Origin: Miltoncostaea sp963771025
GTDB taxonomy: Bacteria > Actinomycetota > Thermoleophilia > Miltoncostaeales > Miltoncostaeaceae
DNA: 64,000 bases
Assembly: GCA_963771025.1 (NCBI GenBank)
Contig: CAVYRL010000003.1
Location: 1 to 64,000 of the forward strand
Reading direction: 5' to 3'
The position numbers and the translations under genes were made by a program. Shown here one piece after another: positions 51,433 through 60,244 of the stretch (within the stretch, counting starts at the first letter, position 1; every line of letters starts with the position of its first letter). The notes beneath the pieces are model-generated. The model did not search any database. It saw nothing but the letters and a program-made list of their open reading frames with translations, and was not told the origin of the DNA.

Positions 51433-52880
51433 GCCACGGGACGCTCGGGGAACGGCGGGGGTCCGGGGCCGAAGCCGACCCGCTGCATCGCGCCCCAGGT
51501 GGACGGGCGTCGAGTCAGGAAGTCCGCGAGGCCCCGGATCCGCCACCACGCGTGCAACTGGCGGTAGCCCAGATACTCGACCACCGAGGCGCCGAGGGCG
51601 GCCGCGAGGTCTCGCCACCGGTGGTAGCGGCGGAATGAGAGCTCCTCGAGCGTGATGGCCGTGACGGACAGCAGCAGGCCGCACCCGACGGCGGCGGCGG
51701 CGACGAGCACGACGAACGCGGGGTCCACGACCCCGAGCGCCAGACCGGCCCCGACCGCGAGCAGGCCGGTCAGCTCGACAACCGGGCCGAGGACCTCGAA
51801 GAGCAGGTAGTAGGGGAGCGTGAGCCACCCGACGACGCCCTGACGGGGGTTCAGCATCATGCTCCGGTGCTTCCAGACGACCTCCGCCATGCCGCGCGCC
51901 CACCGCCGCCGCTGGCGCCCGAGCACCGCCAGGCTCTCGGGCACCTCGGTCCAACAGACGGGCTCGGCCACGAAGACCACCCGGTGCTCGCGCCGCGCGC
52001 GGCGCATGGTCCGGTGGATCCGGGCGACCAGCTCCGCGTCCTCGCCGACGGTCTCGAGGTCGAGCCCCCCCACATCGACCAGCAGATCGCGCCGAAAGAG
52101 CCCGAACGCACCCGAGATGATGAGCAGGCCCCCGAGGCGCGACCACCCGGTGCGCCCGAGCAGGAAGGAGCGCAGGTACTCGACCACCTGCACCCGCGCG
52201 ATCCACCCCCGAGGCATGCGGAAGTCGGTGATGCGGCCGCGCTCGACGGTCGAGCCGTTGATGGCGCGGATGACGCCACCGCTGGCGACCACCCGCTGCG
52301 GGTCATCGACGAACGGCTGCGCCACCCGCAGCAGGGACCTCTCCTCGAGGATCGAGTCCGCGTTGACGATGCACAGCAACGGCTGGCGCGCCGCGTTGAT
52401 CCCGAGGTTGATGGGGTCCGAACGTCGCCCCGAGTTCTCCTTGCGCAGCACCACGAGGGGCTCCCCGCCGGCGGCCCTGTGGGTCTCCAGCAGCCGCCCG
52501 AGCGTCGGGACGTCCGCGGGGACGGCGCGCCTGGTGGGGACCAGGTCGAAGGCCTCCCTGAGCCGGGCGAAGGTTCCATCGGTCGAGCCGTCATCGACGA
52601 TGATGACCTCGAGCAGGGGATACCTCAGCGCGAGGATCGAGCGGACGCTGTCGACGATCGCGAGCTCTTCGTTGTAGGCGGGGACGACGATCGACACGCC
52701 CGGCGTCAGCGGATTCGCGAAGACGTCGTCTTCGCCGGCGAAGGCGGCCCGCCGCGTCGACCGTGTGATGTCGGCCGCCGCGAGGGCGAGCAGACCGAGA
52801 TAGCTCAGGTTGAGCGCGAGGAAGTAGATCAGGACGAACCCGTCGAAGCCCGCGAGCAGGTCTCGGGCGTACGCGCTCAC
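51429..52880 (-). CDS. Processive family-2 glycosyltransferase (polysaccharide synthase)
   Basis: 483 residues from GTG 52880 (GTGA overlap with the HEAT gene). One N-terminal membrane helix (FVLIYFLALNLSYLGLLAL), the GT2 domain with VSIVVPAYNEE, VDDGSTDGTF, IVNADSIL, the base GGLDLETVGEDAEL and the processive-synthase motif LGRQRRRWARGM (QxxRW), then several C-terminal membrane helices. This is the architecture of cellulose, hyaluronan and poly-GlcNAc synthases. The product cannot be told from sequence. Confidence 0.88.
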   Translation of the reverse strand: MSAYARDLLAGFDGFVLIYFLALNLSYLGLLALAAADITRSTRRAAFAGEDDVFANPLTPGVSIVVPAYNEELAIVDSVRSILALRYPLLEVIIVDDGSTDGTFARLREAFDLVPTRRAVPADVPTLGRLLETHRAAGGEPLVVLRKENSGRRSDPINLGINAARQPLLCIVNADSILEERSLLRVAQPFVDDPQRVVASGGVIRAINGSTVERGRITDFRMPRGWIARVQVVEYLRSFLLGRTGWSRLGGLLIISGAFGLFRRDLLVDVGGLDLETVGEDAELVARIHRTMRRARREHRVVFVAEPVCWTEVPESLAVLGRQRRRWARGMAEVVWKHRSMMLNPRQGVVGWLTLPYYLLFEVLGPVVELTGLLAVGAGLALGVVDPAFVVLVAAAAVGCGLLLSVTAITLEELSFRRYHRWRDLAAALGASVVEYLGYRQLHAWWRIRGLADFLTRRPSTWGAMQRVGFGPGPPPFPERPVA

Positions 52881-53944
52881 GCGGCCCACCGACGAGAATC
52901 GATCTCCGCCCGCTCGGCGAGCGCCTCGCAGGCCTCGGGCGACCCGCCGTCGAACCGGGCCGCCGCGACTGCGGCGAGCCGTCGGACGGCCGCCGGGCCG
53001 CCGCGGCTGAGGGTGTCGGCGGCCGCGCGCGCGAGCTCGTGGACACCGCTGCCGAGGGCGGCGATCAGGGCATCCTGGGAAGCTCCGGGGCCGACGGTTC
53101 CCAGCGCCCTCGCCGCGGCGGCGCGCAGCGCCGCCGGCTGGGCCACGTCGAGGCAATCCGTCAGGGGCGCGAGCGCCCGTGGCGATCCGATGCGCCACAG
53201 GGCGCCTGCGGCGCGCACCCGGACGTCCGGATCGGGATCGTCCATCAGGAGGGCGACGATCTCGGGCACGTCCGCCGGCGCACCGAACGGGCCAAGGAGT
53301 TCCACGCTCAAGCCGCGCGCGCTCGGCGAGGGAGCCCCGAGGCCCGCCACGAGGCCCGCGCGCGCGGCCGGACCGATCCGCGCGAGAGCCATGCCGACCA
53401 GGCTCACCGGGATCGAGCGGGGCTTGTCGAGGGCCGCGAGCAGGAACGGCACCGCCCCGGGATCGCCCAGCTTGCCGAGAGCGCGCGCGGCAACCGCGCG
53501 AACGGCGGGGTCACGGTCGCGCAGCGCACGCGCCACCTCCGGCAGGGACCGCGCCACCCCGGCGGCGCCGAGCAGCTCGACCGCCCGGGCGCGCCCGACC
53601 GCGCCGGGGCGGTAGGAGCGCCTTCGCGCACGCTCGATCGTCCCCCCCTGCTCCAGCAGCTCGACCAGGCCCGCGCGATCGACCCCGCGCAGCTTGTGCA
53701 GGAGCGAGACGGCCATGTCCTCGACCGTCGCCCACCTCGCCCCCTCATCGGGAGCGTCCGACCGGGAGCCGCCCGCCGCCCCGACCATCCGCAGGACGCC
53801 CGGGCGAACCTCCGCCAGCCTCCGCGCGCGCCGCGTCTGGCCCACCTTGCGCAGCGCCTTGCAGCCCGCTGCCACAAGCACGAGGAGGGCCAGCAGCATC
53901 CCGAGCCCGGCGAGGGCCGGCAGCAGCAGGCCGTTGACGCTCAC
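52877..53944 (-). CDS. Membrane-anchored HEAT-repeat protein
   Basis: 355 residues. An N-terminal membrane helix (LPALAGLGMLLALLVLVAAG) precedes a basic stretch and about eight HEAT/PBS-lyase-like repeats: DPAVRAVAARALGKLGDPGAVPFLLAAL, DPDVRVRAAGALWRIGSPRALAPLTDCL and similar. It is likely a scaffold for protein contact at the membrane. It lies between the receiver gene (20 bp upstream) and the GT2 gene (overlap), suggesting it links signalling to the synthase (inference). Confidence 0.8.
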   Translation of the reverse strand: MSVNGLLLPALAGLGMLLALLVLVAAGCKALRKVGQTRRARRLAEVRPGVLRMVGAAGGSRSDAPDEGARWATVEDMAVSLLHKLRGVDRAGLVELLEQGGTIERARRRSYRPGAVGRARAVELLGAAGVARSLPEVARALRDRDPAVRAVAARALGKLGDPGAVPFLLAALDKPRSIPVSLVGMALARIGPAARAGLVAGLGAPSPSARGLSVELLGPFGAPADVPEIVALLMDDPDPDVRVRAAGALWRIGSPRALAPLTDCLDVAQPAALRAAAARALGTVGPGASQDALIAALGSGVHELARAAADTLSRGGPAAVRRLAAVAAARFDGGSPEACEALAERAEIDSRRWAA

Positions 53945-53963
53945 GGTGGGGGCTGCGTCAGGC

Positions 53964-54335
53964 TCACGACGAGCGCGCGAGGACCGCGTTGACGCGGCTG
54001 GCCAGCTCCGGGGGGCTGAAGGGCTTGGCGATGTAGTCGTCGGCGCCGGCGGCGAAGCCGCGCTGCACGTCGGCCTCTTGCGCCTTGGCGGTCAGGAGGA
54101 TGATCGGAAGCGCCGACGTCAGCGGATCGGCCCGAAGGGCCTGGCAGACCTCGATGCCGGTGAGCTTGGGCATCATCCAGTCCAGGATCACGAGATCGGG
54201 CACCAGCTCCTGGGCCGCGGCGAACCCGGACTCACCGTCGGCTTCGACCTGCACGTCGTACCCCTCGAGGGTCAGCTTCAGAGCCGCCAGGTCACGAATG
54301 TCGGGGTCGTCCTCGACGATCAGGATCTGGGGCAC
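53964..54335 (-). CDS. Stand-alone response-regulator receiver
   Basis: 123-residue CheY-like receiver with no output domain. Acidic pocket in ILIVEDDPDIRD, phospho-Asp in LVILDWMMPKLTG, Thr in ILLTAKAQ, Lys in YIAKPFSPPEL. GTG 54335 has GGAGAA upstream. It is first in the unit that includes the HEAT protein, GT2 synthase and histidine kinase, and is the natural phospho-acceptor of that kinase. Confidence 0.9.
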   Translation of the reverse strand: MPQILIVEDDPDIRDLAALKLTLEGYDVQVEADGESGFAAAQELVPDLVILDWMMPKLTGIEVCQALRADPLTSALPIILLTAKAQEADVQRGFAAGADDYIAKPFSPPELASRVNAVLARSS

Positions 54336-54552
54336 GATGTTCTCCTCGAGGCAGTGGGGTGGGTGGTGCCCCTCCTGTCGGTCGTCCCCCCAAGATCTTT
54401 AGTTATTAGGTCCGGAAAGTATTTAGGCGCGGGACCGACGTAGCGCAGCGCCGCTCCGAGGCGGCGCCCTCGAATTCCCGCTCGACAGCGCGGCCCATCG
54501 GCGTCCGGCCGCATCGGAACAGCACGGGCGCGGCCACCGCGGGCGGCGCTCT
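54336..54552. other. 217-bp intergenic region with an AT-rich patch
   Basis: The segment around 54395-54425 is AT-rich (TTTAGTTATTAGG, AAAGTATTTAGG), unlike the rest, and is the likely promoter area of the receiver operon. I see TAATAA and TAAAGA as possible -10 elements on the minus strand but no clear -35. No gene or structured RNA is recognised. Confidence 0.35.
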
Positions 54553-55116
54553 CTAGCGGGCGTCCCCTGGGATCCAGAGGACGTCGCCGCCGGCGTCGCG
54601 ATTCTCGGCGCGGGCGAGGATGAAGAGCAGATCCGAGAGCCGGTTGAGGTAGGCGAGGGCCTCGGGCGTGATGGTCTCGGCGTCGGCGAGCCTCACCACC
54701 GCGCGCTCCGCCCGGCGGCAGACGGTGCGGGCGTGGTGCAGGGCGGCGGCCCCTGCGCTTCCGGCGGGAAGTACGAAGCTCGTGAGCTCCGGCAGGTCGT
54801 CGTTCACCTCATCACACCACCGCTCGAGGCGCTCCACCTGGCCCGGGGTGATGCGCAGACGCACGCGATCGGAGTCTCCGGGGGGGACGCACAGGTCGGC
54901 GCCGAGGTCGAACAGGTCGTTCTGGATCACCTCGAGCCAGGCCTCGGCCGCCGGCGCCACCCCCTGGGCCCGCGCGACGCCGATCGAGGCGTTCAGCTCG
55001 TCCACGTCGCCGTAGGCGACGACGCGCGCGCTCGTCTTGCGCGCGCGGCTCATGTCTCCCAGGTGCGTGTCGCCCTGGTCGCCGAGGCGCGTGTAGATGC
55101 GGGTCAGCCGAACCAT
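54553..55116 (-). CDS. pduO: PduO-type cob(I)alamin adenosyltransferase
   Basis: 187 residues from ATG 55116, 12 nt after TATAGT. It transfers adenosyl from ATP to cob(I)alamin. PduO signatures: the N-terminal ATP loop RIYTRLGDQGDTHLGD, VVAYGDVDELNASIGVAR, LFDLGADLCVP, and the C-terminal RRAERAVVRLADAE ... LNRLSDLLFILAR. No B12-dependent enzyme is in the window. Confidence 0.93.
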   Translation of the reverse strand: MVRLTRIYTRLGDQGDTHLGDMSRARKTSARVVAYGDVDELNASIGVARAQGVAPAAEAWLEVIQNDLFDLGADLCVPPGDSDRVRLRITPGQVERLERWCDEVNDDLPELTSFVLPAGSAGAAALHHARTVCRRAERAVVRLADAETITPEALAYLNRLSDLLFILARAENRDAGGDVLWIPGDAR

Positions 55117-55151
55117 GCGTCCTGGCCGACTATACGCCCGCCCCGGGCTGC

Positions 55152-55610
55152 TCAGCGTCCCAGGAAATTGACCGTGAAGTAGATCTGACCGCTGCAGTCG
55201 CGCGCCGCGCCCACGCCGTCGAACCGCCAGCCGGGGGCGAGCATGTTGCGCCGGTGCGGACGGCTGTTGAGCATCGCGCGGAACGCGACCGCCACGCTCG
55301 GAGCCATCGCGATGTTCTGGCCGGCCGCGTGGCCGCCGGCCCAGCTCATGCCCGATGCGTGGGAGAAGGCCCCGCCGCGGGCCATGTCGAGGCTCTTCAC
55401 CCGGCCCGCTCGCCTCAGCGCGGAGAGCCGCGAGACACGGTTCACCGGCGTGGCGCGGCGCTTCGAGTCGATGAGCCGCGCCAATCGGGCTTCGTCGGCG
55501 GGCGCGACGGTCGGGCGGCACGCCGGGGCGGCGCCGCCGATCGCGGGAGTGACGGCGGCCGCGATTCCGGCCACGGCCACGCTGAACAGCACGATTCGAG
55601 CTCCCTGCAT
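55152..55610 (-). CDS. Secreted CAP/SCP-domain protein
   Basis: 152 residues from ATG 55610 with GGAGA upstream. Signal peptide (IVLFSVAVAGIAAAVTPAIGGAA). The CAP domain is compact: VNRVSRLSALRRAGRVKSLDMARGGAFSHASGMS, GQNIAMAPSVAVAFRAMLNSRPHRRNML and WRFDGVGAARDCSGQIYFTVNFLG. One Cys near the N-terminus (PACRP) could pair with the Cys in RDCSG. Extracellular; function unknown, as for most bacterial CAP proteins. Confidence 0.85.
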   Translation of the reverse strand: MQGARIVLFSVAVAGIAAAVTPAIGGAAPACRPTVAPADEARLARLIDSKRRATPVNRVSRLSALRRAGRVKSLDMARGGAFSHASGMSWAGGHAAGQNIAMAPSVAVAFRAMLNSRPHRRNMLAPGWRFDGVGAARDCSGQIYFTVNFLGR

Positions 55611-55752
55611 GCATCGTCTCCGCGTGGGGAACGTGTCACTTCGGTCGTTCAGGCACGGCGGCCAACCTACGGAGGGCATCCGGGGGCCACAACCACAATT
55701 CACGCCACGGTTGCGTTTTTCTCACAATCACATTTGTAAGAGGACCGTGGGG

Positions 55753-57153
55753 TTATTGTGGCCATTCGCGGGCAAAACGCAGCGCCTGATCCCTGGTGCG
55801 GAGCACCCCGACGACCTGTCCCTCGCGCAGGGCGTCCAGCAGCGGGGCGAGCCACGGGCCGGGGTCCCGGCCGAGCGCGTCGGCCACCTCGTCGCCCGCC
55901 AGCAGCGGTCGCAGCGGCCCACGGTCGGCCAGCGTGAAGTACTGGTCCACCATCTCTCGCGCGAGCACCAGATGGCGGTCGATCGCCGACTGGCGCGTGC
56001 GCGGCCCCCGGGTCGCCAGGCGGTCGGCCGCCGACAGGACGATGATCTCGATCTCCGAAGGCGCCGTGGCGCGCAGATAGCGGTCGATCTGGCGCAGCGA
56101 CAGCGGCGTGCGATGCACGAGGAAGCCCAGAGGCAGGTGCCAGCGCACGAGGCGCGCAACGGTCTCGCGCAGGCGGGCCGAGGTGTGCAGCCGGCGCATC
56201 AGGTCGTCGGCCATCTCCGCGCCGAGGCGATCGTGCCCGATGAACGTGACGCGTCCCCCGGGCATGACGCCGCGGGTGGCCGGCTTGGCCATGTCGTGCA
56301 GCAGGGCGCCGAGCATCAGGCCGCCGCGGCGGTCCAGCTCGTCGGCGAGCGGTTCCGCGAGCGTCGCGCGCACCCGGTCGGCCCGGCCGCGGAAGACCGG
56401 CTCGGGATCGACGGCCAGCGCGACCGCGTGCTCCACCACCTCGAGGGTGTGACCGAGCACGTCCTTGTGGTGGTACTCGCTCTGGTCCATGCCGCGCGAC
56501 TCCTCCAGCTGGGGTACCAGCGCCCCAAGCACTCCGAGCTCGTCAAGGCGGGTGAAGGCGACGTCGGGCCGCGACAGCGAGACGATGCGCCCGAGCTCGT
56601 CCGCCAGGCGCTCTCCCGCCGTGTCCCACAGACCGGCCGCGTCGATCCGGGCCCGGGCCGCGGTCCCGGGGTCCACGCCGAAGCCGATCTGGACGGAGAG
56701 ACGCGCCAGCCGCAGCAGGCGGACCGGATCGTCGGCGAGCGCGGTGGCGCGGACCAGCCGCAGGCGCCCCGACGCCAGATCGGCGAGCCCGCCGTGCGGA
56801 TCGATCACGTCCGCGCCGGTCCGCACGGGCAGTGCCAGCGCGTTGACGGTCAGGTCGCGCCGGCCGAGATCCTCCGCGAGATCGGCACCCTGCAGCGGCG
56901 TGATGTCAACCTGGAAGGGCAGCTCGCCGCCCTGGACGCGCCAGGCGCCGAAGGCCCGCGAGAGCCGGAACCGCGTGCCCCCATGGGCGCGGCAGAGGGC
57001 GGCGGCCGCGGCGGCGGCGTCACCCGCGACGGCCACGTCGAGGTCGGCGACGGGGCGTCCGAGCAGCGCGTCGCGCACCCCGCCCCCGACGGCCCAGGCG
57101 CCATCGCCGAGGGGCGCGAGCGGGGCCACCAGCGCGTCGAGCGGCGTCGTCAT
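55753..57153 (-). CDS. cca: CCA-adding tRNA nucleotidyltransferase with HD domain
   Basis: 466 residues. N-terminal nucleotidyltransferase: GGGVRDALLGRPVADLDVAVAG (GG-x-RD and DxD), then RRDLTVNALALP and the RRL motif DPVRLLRLARLS. The C-terminal HD phosphohydrolase has HHKDVLGHTLEVVEHAV and LLHDMAKPATRG. It adds or repairs tRNA 3' CCA; both tRNAs here lack encoded CCA. It starts in an ATGA overlap with alr. Confidence 0.9.
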   Translation of the reverse strand: MTTPLDALVAPLAPLGDGAWAVGGGVRDALLGRPVADLDVAVAGDAAAAAAALCRAHGGTRFRLSRAFGAWRVQGGELPFQVDITPLQGADLAEDLGRRDLTVNALALPVRTGADVIDPHGGLADLASGRLRLVRATALADDPVRLLRLARLSVQIGFGVDPGTAARARIDAAGLWDTAGERLADELGRIVSLSRPDVAFTRLDELGVLGALVPQLEESRGMDQSEYHHKDVLGHTLEVVEHAVALAVDPEPVFRGRADRVRATLAEPLADELDRRGGLMLGALLHDMAKPATRGVMPGGRVTFIGHDRLGAEMADDLMRRLHTSARLRETVARLVRWHLPLGFLVHRTPLSLRQIDRYLRATAPSEIEIIVLSAADRLATRGPRTRQSAIDRHLVLAREMVDQYFTLADRGPLRPLLAGDEVADALGRDPGPWLAPLLDALREGQVVGVLRTRDQALRFAREWPQ

Positions 57154-58274
57154 CCGCGTGGGACGCGGGCCACGCGGGGACCGACGGCGCAGGTGACCTC
57201 GTAGTTGATGGTCTGGCGCCAGGCGGCGACCTCCTCGGCGGTGATGCGCTCCGCCCCCTGGCTCCCGATCAACGTGACCTCCTCCCCCACCTGCTCCTGC
57301 CCCTCGGGACCGAGGTTGACCGTCAGCTGGTCCATCGAGATCGTCCCCACGACCGGCACGCGCCGTCCTCCGGCGAGCACCTGGGCGCGGCCGGTGAGGA
57401 TCCGCGCGTAGCCGTCGGCATACCCCACCGGCACCAGGCCGATGCGGGTGCCGCGTGCCGCACGCCACACGCGCCCGTAGCCCACGCTCTCGCGCGATCG
57501 CAGCGTCTTCACCGACGCGAGGTATGACACGAGCGACATCACCGGGAGCAGATCGTGGTCGCCGGGGTCGCCGCCGAACGGCGAGCATCCGTACAGCGCG
57601 ATGCCGCAGCGCACCATGTCGAAGGCCGCCCGTGGCTCGCGCAGCGTGGCCGCCGAGTTGGAGGCGTGCACGATCGCCTCGGGGAACCGGGGGCGCAGAT
57701 CGGCCACGGCGGCGCGGAAGCGGACGATCTGCTCGTTCATGAACCCGGCGTTCTCACCCTCGAGCTCGTCCGCCGTCGCGAAATGCATCATCAGGCCGGC
57801 CACCACCACGCCCTCGCCGGCGGCGGAGGCCGCGTCGGCCAGCGCGGCGACGTCCTCGGGGCGGGCGCCGAGGCGCCCCATGCCGGTGTCGAGCTTCAGG
57901 TGGATCCGGGCAGGGCGGCCCGCGGACGTGAACGCCGCCCGCGCCCTCTCCACCGCCGCCGGGGTCCAGGCGGTGACCTCGACCTCCGCGGCGGCGGCCC
58001 GGGCCCATTCGTCGTCGCGCAGGGGGCCCATGACGAGGATCGGGGCGGCGAGCCCGGCGTCGCGGAGCGCTTCCGCCTCGCCGATCGCCGCCACAGCGAG
58101 CGCATCCGCGCCCCCCTCCAGCGCCGCACGGGCGACGGGGACCGCGCCGTGGCCGTAGCCCTCGGCCTTCACGACGGCCATCAACCGCGCCCCTCCCGCA
58201 GCCCGGGCGAGCGTCGCCGCGTTGTGCCGCACCGCGCTCAGATCGATGTCGGCGACCGCTCGGGTCGCGCTCAC
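57150..58274 (-). CDS. alr: Alanine racemase
   Basis: 374 residues from GTG 58274 (GTGA overlap). Fold-type III PLP enzyme. PLP Lys in LMAVVKAEGYGHGAVPVA, LKLDTGMGRLG, HASNSAAT, VRCGIALYGCSPF, and the second-domain YADGYAR and GTISMDQLTVNLG. It makes D-alanine for peptidoglycan. It sits between nnrD/E and cca, the usual actinobacterial neighbourhood. Confidence 0.95.
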   Translation of the reverse strand: MSATRAVADIDLSAVRHNAATLARAAGGARLMAVVKAEGYGHGAVPVARAALEGGADALAVAAIGEAEALRDAGLAAPILVMGPLRDDEWARAAAAEVEVTAWTPAAVERARAAFTSAGRPARIHLKLDTGMGRLGARPEDVAALADAASAAGEGVVVAGLMMHFATADELEGENAGFMNEQIVRFRAAVADLRPRFPEAIVHASNSAATLREPRAAFDMVRCGIALYGCSPFGGDPGDHDLLPVMSLVSYLASVKTLRSRESVGYGRVWRAARGTRIGLVPVGYADGYARILTGRAQVLAGGRRVPVVGTISMDQLTVNLGPEGQEQVGEEVTLIGSQGAERITAEEVAAWRQTINYEVTCAVGPRVARVPRG

Positions 58275-59815
58275 CGGCGGCTCTCGGCGAGCGCGTGCGG
58301 GAGGGCCTCGAGCACGTCCGAGGCGATGGTGCCGTCGCCGCGGCCCGCGAGCTCGCCGGCGCGCGCGTGCGCCGCGACCGCCGCGACGGCCGCGGCGTGG
58401 GGCTCCATCCCCTTGGAGAGGAAGGCCGCCACGGTACCGGTCAGCACGTCGCCGGTGCCGGCCGTGGCGAGGGCCGCGGAGCCCCCGGAGTTGACGCTCG
58501 GAACCGCGTCCGGGGCGGCCACGATGGTCCCCGCCCCCTTCAGCACCACCACGGCCCCCGAACGTTCGGCCAGCGTCCGCGCCGAGGCCAGACGGTCGGC
58601 CTCCACCCGGTGGCGGTCGATGCCGAGGAGGCGAGCCGCCTCCCCGGTGTGGGGGGTGATCACGGTCGGCGCCGTACGGGCCCGCAGGCCCTCGGGGGCG
58701 TCCGAGAGGTGCCAGAGGCCGTCCGCGTCGAGCACCAGCGGCAGCGCGAGGCGGTCGATCAGCTCGTGGACCGCCGCGGTCGTGGCCTCGGCGCGACCGA
58801 GCCCTGGGCCGAGGGCGATGGCCGAGGCCCGCCGCGACTCGGCCATGACCCGGTCGATCGATTCGAGGCTGAGGTGGCCGTCCCGGTCGGGCAGGGCGGC
58901 GCACATCACCTCCAGGAGGTGGACCGACACCGCGGCCGCGGCGCCCGCGGGGGTCGCGACGACGGTCAGCCCCGCGCCGGCGCGCAGGCTCGCCCGGGCG
59001 GCCAGGCAGGCGGCGCCGGTCAACCCCGGCGATCCGGCGATCACCAGCACCGATCCGGACGCGTACTTGTCGGCTGCGGCGCCCTTGGGCGGCACGGCGG
59101 CGATCACCTCGCGCCCCGCCAGCCACGCGGCCGGCGACAGCCGGATCGCCGTGGGGATGCCGATGTCGGCCACCACCACGCGCCCCGAGCGGCCGAGCCC
59201 CGGCTCCACGTGAAGCCCCACCATGTCCCCGTGGAAGGTCACCGTGAGATCGGCCCTCACCGCGGCGCCCTCCACGCGGCCCGTGTCCGCCTCGACGCCC
59301 GAGGGGACGTCCAACGCCACCACGGGGCCCTCGTGAGCGGCGATCCAGTCCACGGCGTCCCCGGCGGCGCCGCGCGGCGCGCCACGAGCCCCGGTGCCGA
59401 GCACGGCATCGACCACCACCGCGTCGCCGTGGCCCGCGGAGCGGTCGAACCGGCCCACGGTGATGCCCAGGCTCGCGGCGATGGCCGACATGGTGGCGCC
59501 GTCGGCGGTGGCCGGGGCCGTCCCGTCGAGGCCGACGACCTCGACCGCCCAGCCCGCCTCGGCCAGATGGCGGGCGACGACCATTCCGTCACCGCCGTTA
59601 TTGCCCGGGCCGACCACGATCACGGCAGCCGTCTGCGACCAACCCTGGGCGAGGATCGCCTGTGCCGCGGCGATTCCGGCCCGCTCCATGAGGAGGATCG
59701 AGGGGATCGCGTGGTCCTCGCCGGCACTCCGGTCGGCATCGCGCATCGCCGCGGCGTCGAAAAGGGGCGTCTGGCCGCTCACGGGCGGCGGGGATGAGGA
59801 GAGGGCGGGGCACAC
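58271..59815 (-). CDS. nnrD: Bifunctional NAD(P)H-hydrate epimerase/dehydratase
   Basis: 514 residues. The N-terminal epimerase (NnrE) domain has ILLMERAGIAAAQAIL, VVGPGNNGGDGMVVARHL and VVDAVLGTGARG. The C-terminal ADP-dependent dehydratase (NnrD) domain has KYASGSVLVIAGSPGLTGAACLAARASLRAGAG, LVLDADGL, ITPHTGEAARLLG and ATAGTGDVLTGTVAAFL. It repairs hydrated NAD(P)H. The start is GTG 59815 or GTG 59779; neither has a good Shine-Dalgarno site. Confidence 0.93.
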   Translation of the reverse strand: MCPALSSSPPPVSGQTPLFDAAAMRDADRSAGEDHAIPSILLMERAGIAAAQAILAQGWSQTAAVIVVGPGNNGGDGMVVARHLAEAGWAVEVVGLDGTAPATADGATMSAIAASLGITVGRFDRSAGHGDAVVVDAVLGTGARGAPRGAAGDAVDWIAAHEGPVVALDVPSGVEADTGRVEGAAVRADLTVTFHGDMVGLHVEPGLGRSGRVVVADIGIPTAIRLSPAAWLAGREVIAAVPPKGAAADKYASGSVLVIAGSPGLTGAACLAARASLRAGAGLTVVATPAGAAAAVSVHLLEVMCAALPDRDGHLSLESIDRVMAESRRASAIALGPGLGRAEATTAAVHELIDRLALPLVLDADGLWHLSDAPEGLRARTAPTVITPHTGEAARLLGIDRHRVEADRLASARTLAERSGAVVVLKGAGTIVAAPDAVPSVNSGGSAALATAGTGDVLTGTVAAFLSKGMEPHAAAVAAVAAHARAGELAGRGDGTIASDVLEALPHALAESRR

Positions 59816-59858
59816 GATGTGGGCCGAATCCTCGCAGATGGGGCCCGGAGCCCCGCCC

Positions 59859-60233
59859 TCAGCCCTCGACGCCCTCGATGACGGCCATCGCCACGGCCGC
59901 GTCCCTGCCGTGGGTGAGGGAGATATGGATGCGGTCCACGCCGAGATCCTCGGCGCGCCGGGCGTACCGCCCGTGGAGGGCGATCGTCGGGGCGCCGCGC
60001 CCGCGGACCACCTCGACCTCGCGCCAGCGGGTCATGCCGATGCCCAATGCCTTGCCCACGGCCTCCTTGGCAGCGAACCGGGCGGCGAAATGCTGCGGCG
60101 GAAAGGCCTTGGCGGCGCAATAGGCCGCCTCGGCGGGCGTGAAGCACCTCTCGGCGAGACGGGGGCGCCTCGCGAGCGATGCCGCGAAGCGGTCGATCTC
60201 CATGATGTCGACCCCGACGCCGATGACGGCCAA
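59859..60233 (-). CDS. acpS: Holo-[acyl-carrier-protein] synthase
   Basis: 124 residues. AcpS moves phosphopantetheine from CoA to acyl carrier protein. Catalytic Asp in IGVGVDIMEIDRF, then RFAAKEAVGKALGIGM with the Mg-binding Glu, and HISLTHGRDAAVA. The start is TTG 60233, 11 bp after the glmS stop, so likely co-transcribed. Confidence 0.93.
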   Translation of the reverse strand: MAVIGVGVDIMEIDRFAASLARRPRLAERCFTPAEAAYCAAKAFPPQHFAARFAAKEAVGKALGIGMTRWREVEVVRGRGAPTIALHGRYARRAEDLGVDRIHISLTHGRDAAVAMAVIEGVEG

Positions 60234-60244
60234 AGTCTTAGTCT

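Noticed and set aside
54395..54425. FliA/WhiG-type promoter (TAAA ... GCCGATAA) upstream of the receiver gene
   Set aside because: TAAA and CCTAATAA are present on the minus strand, but the spacing is 11 rather than 15 nt and the -10 match is poor.
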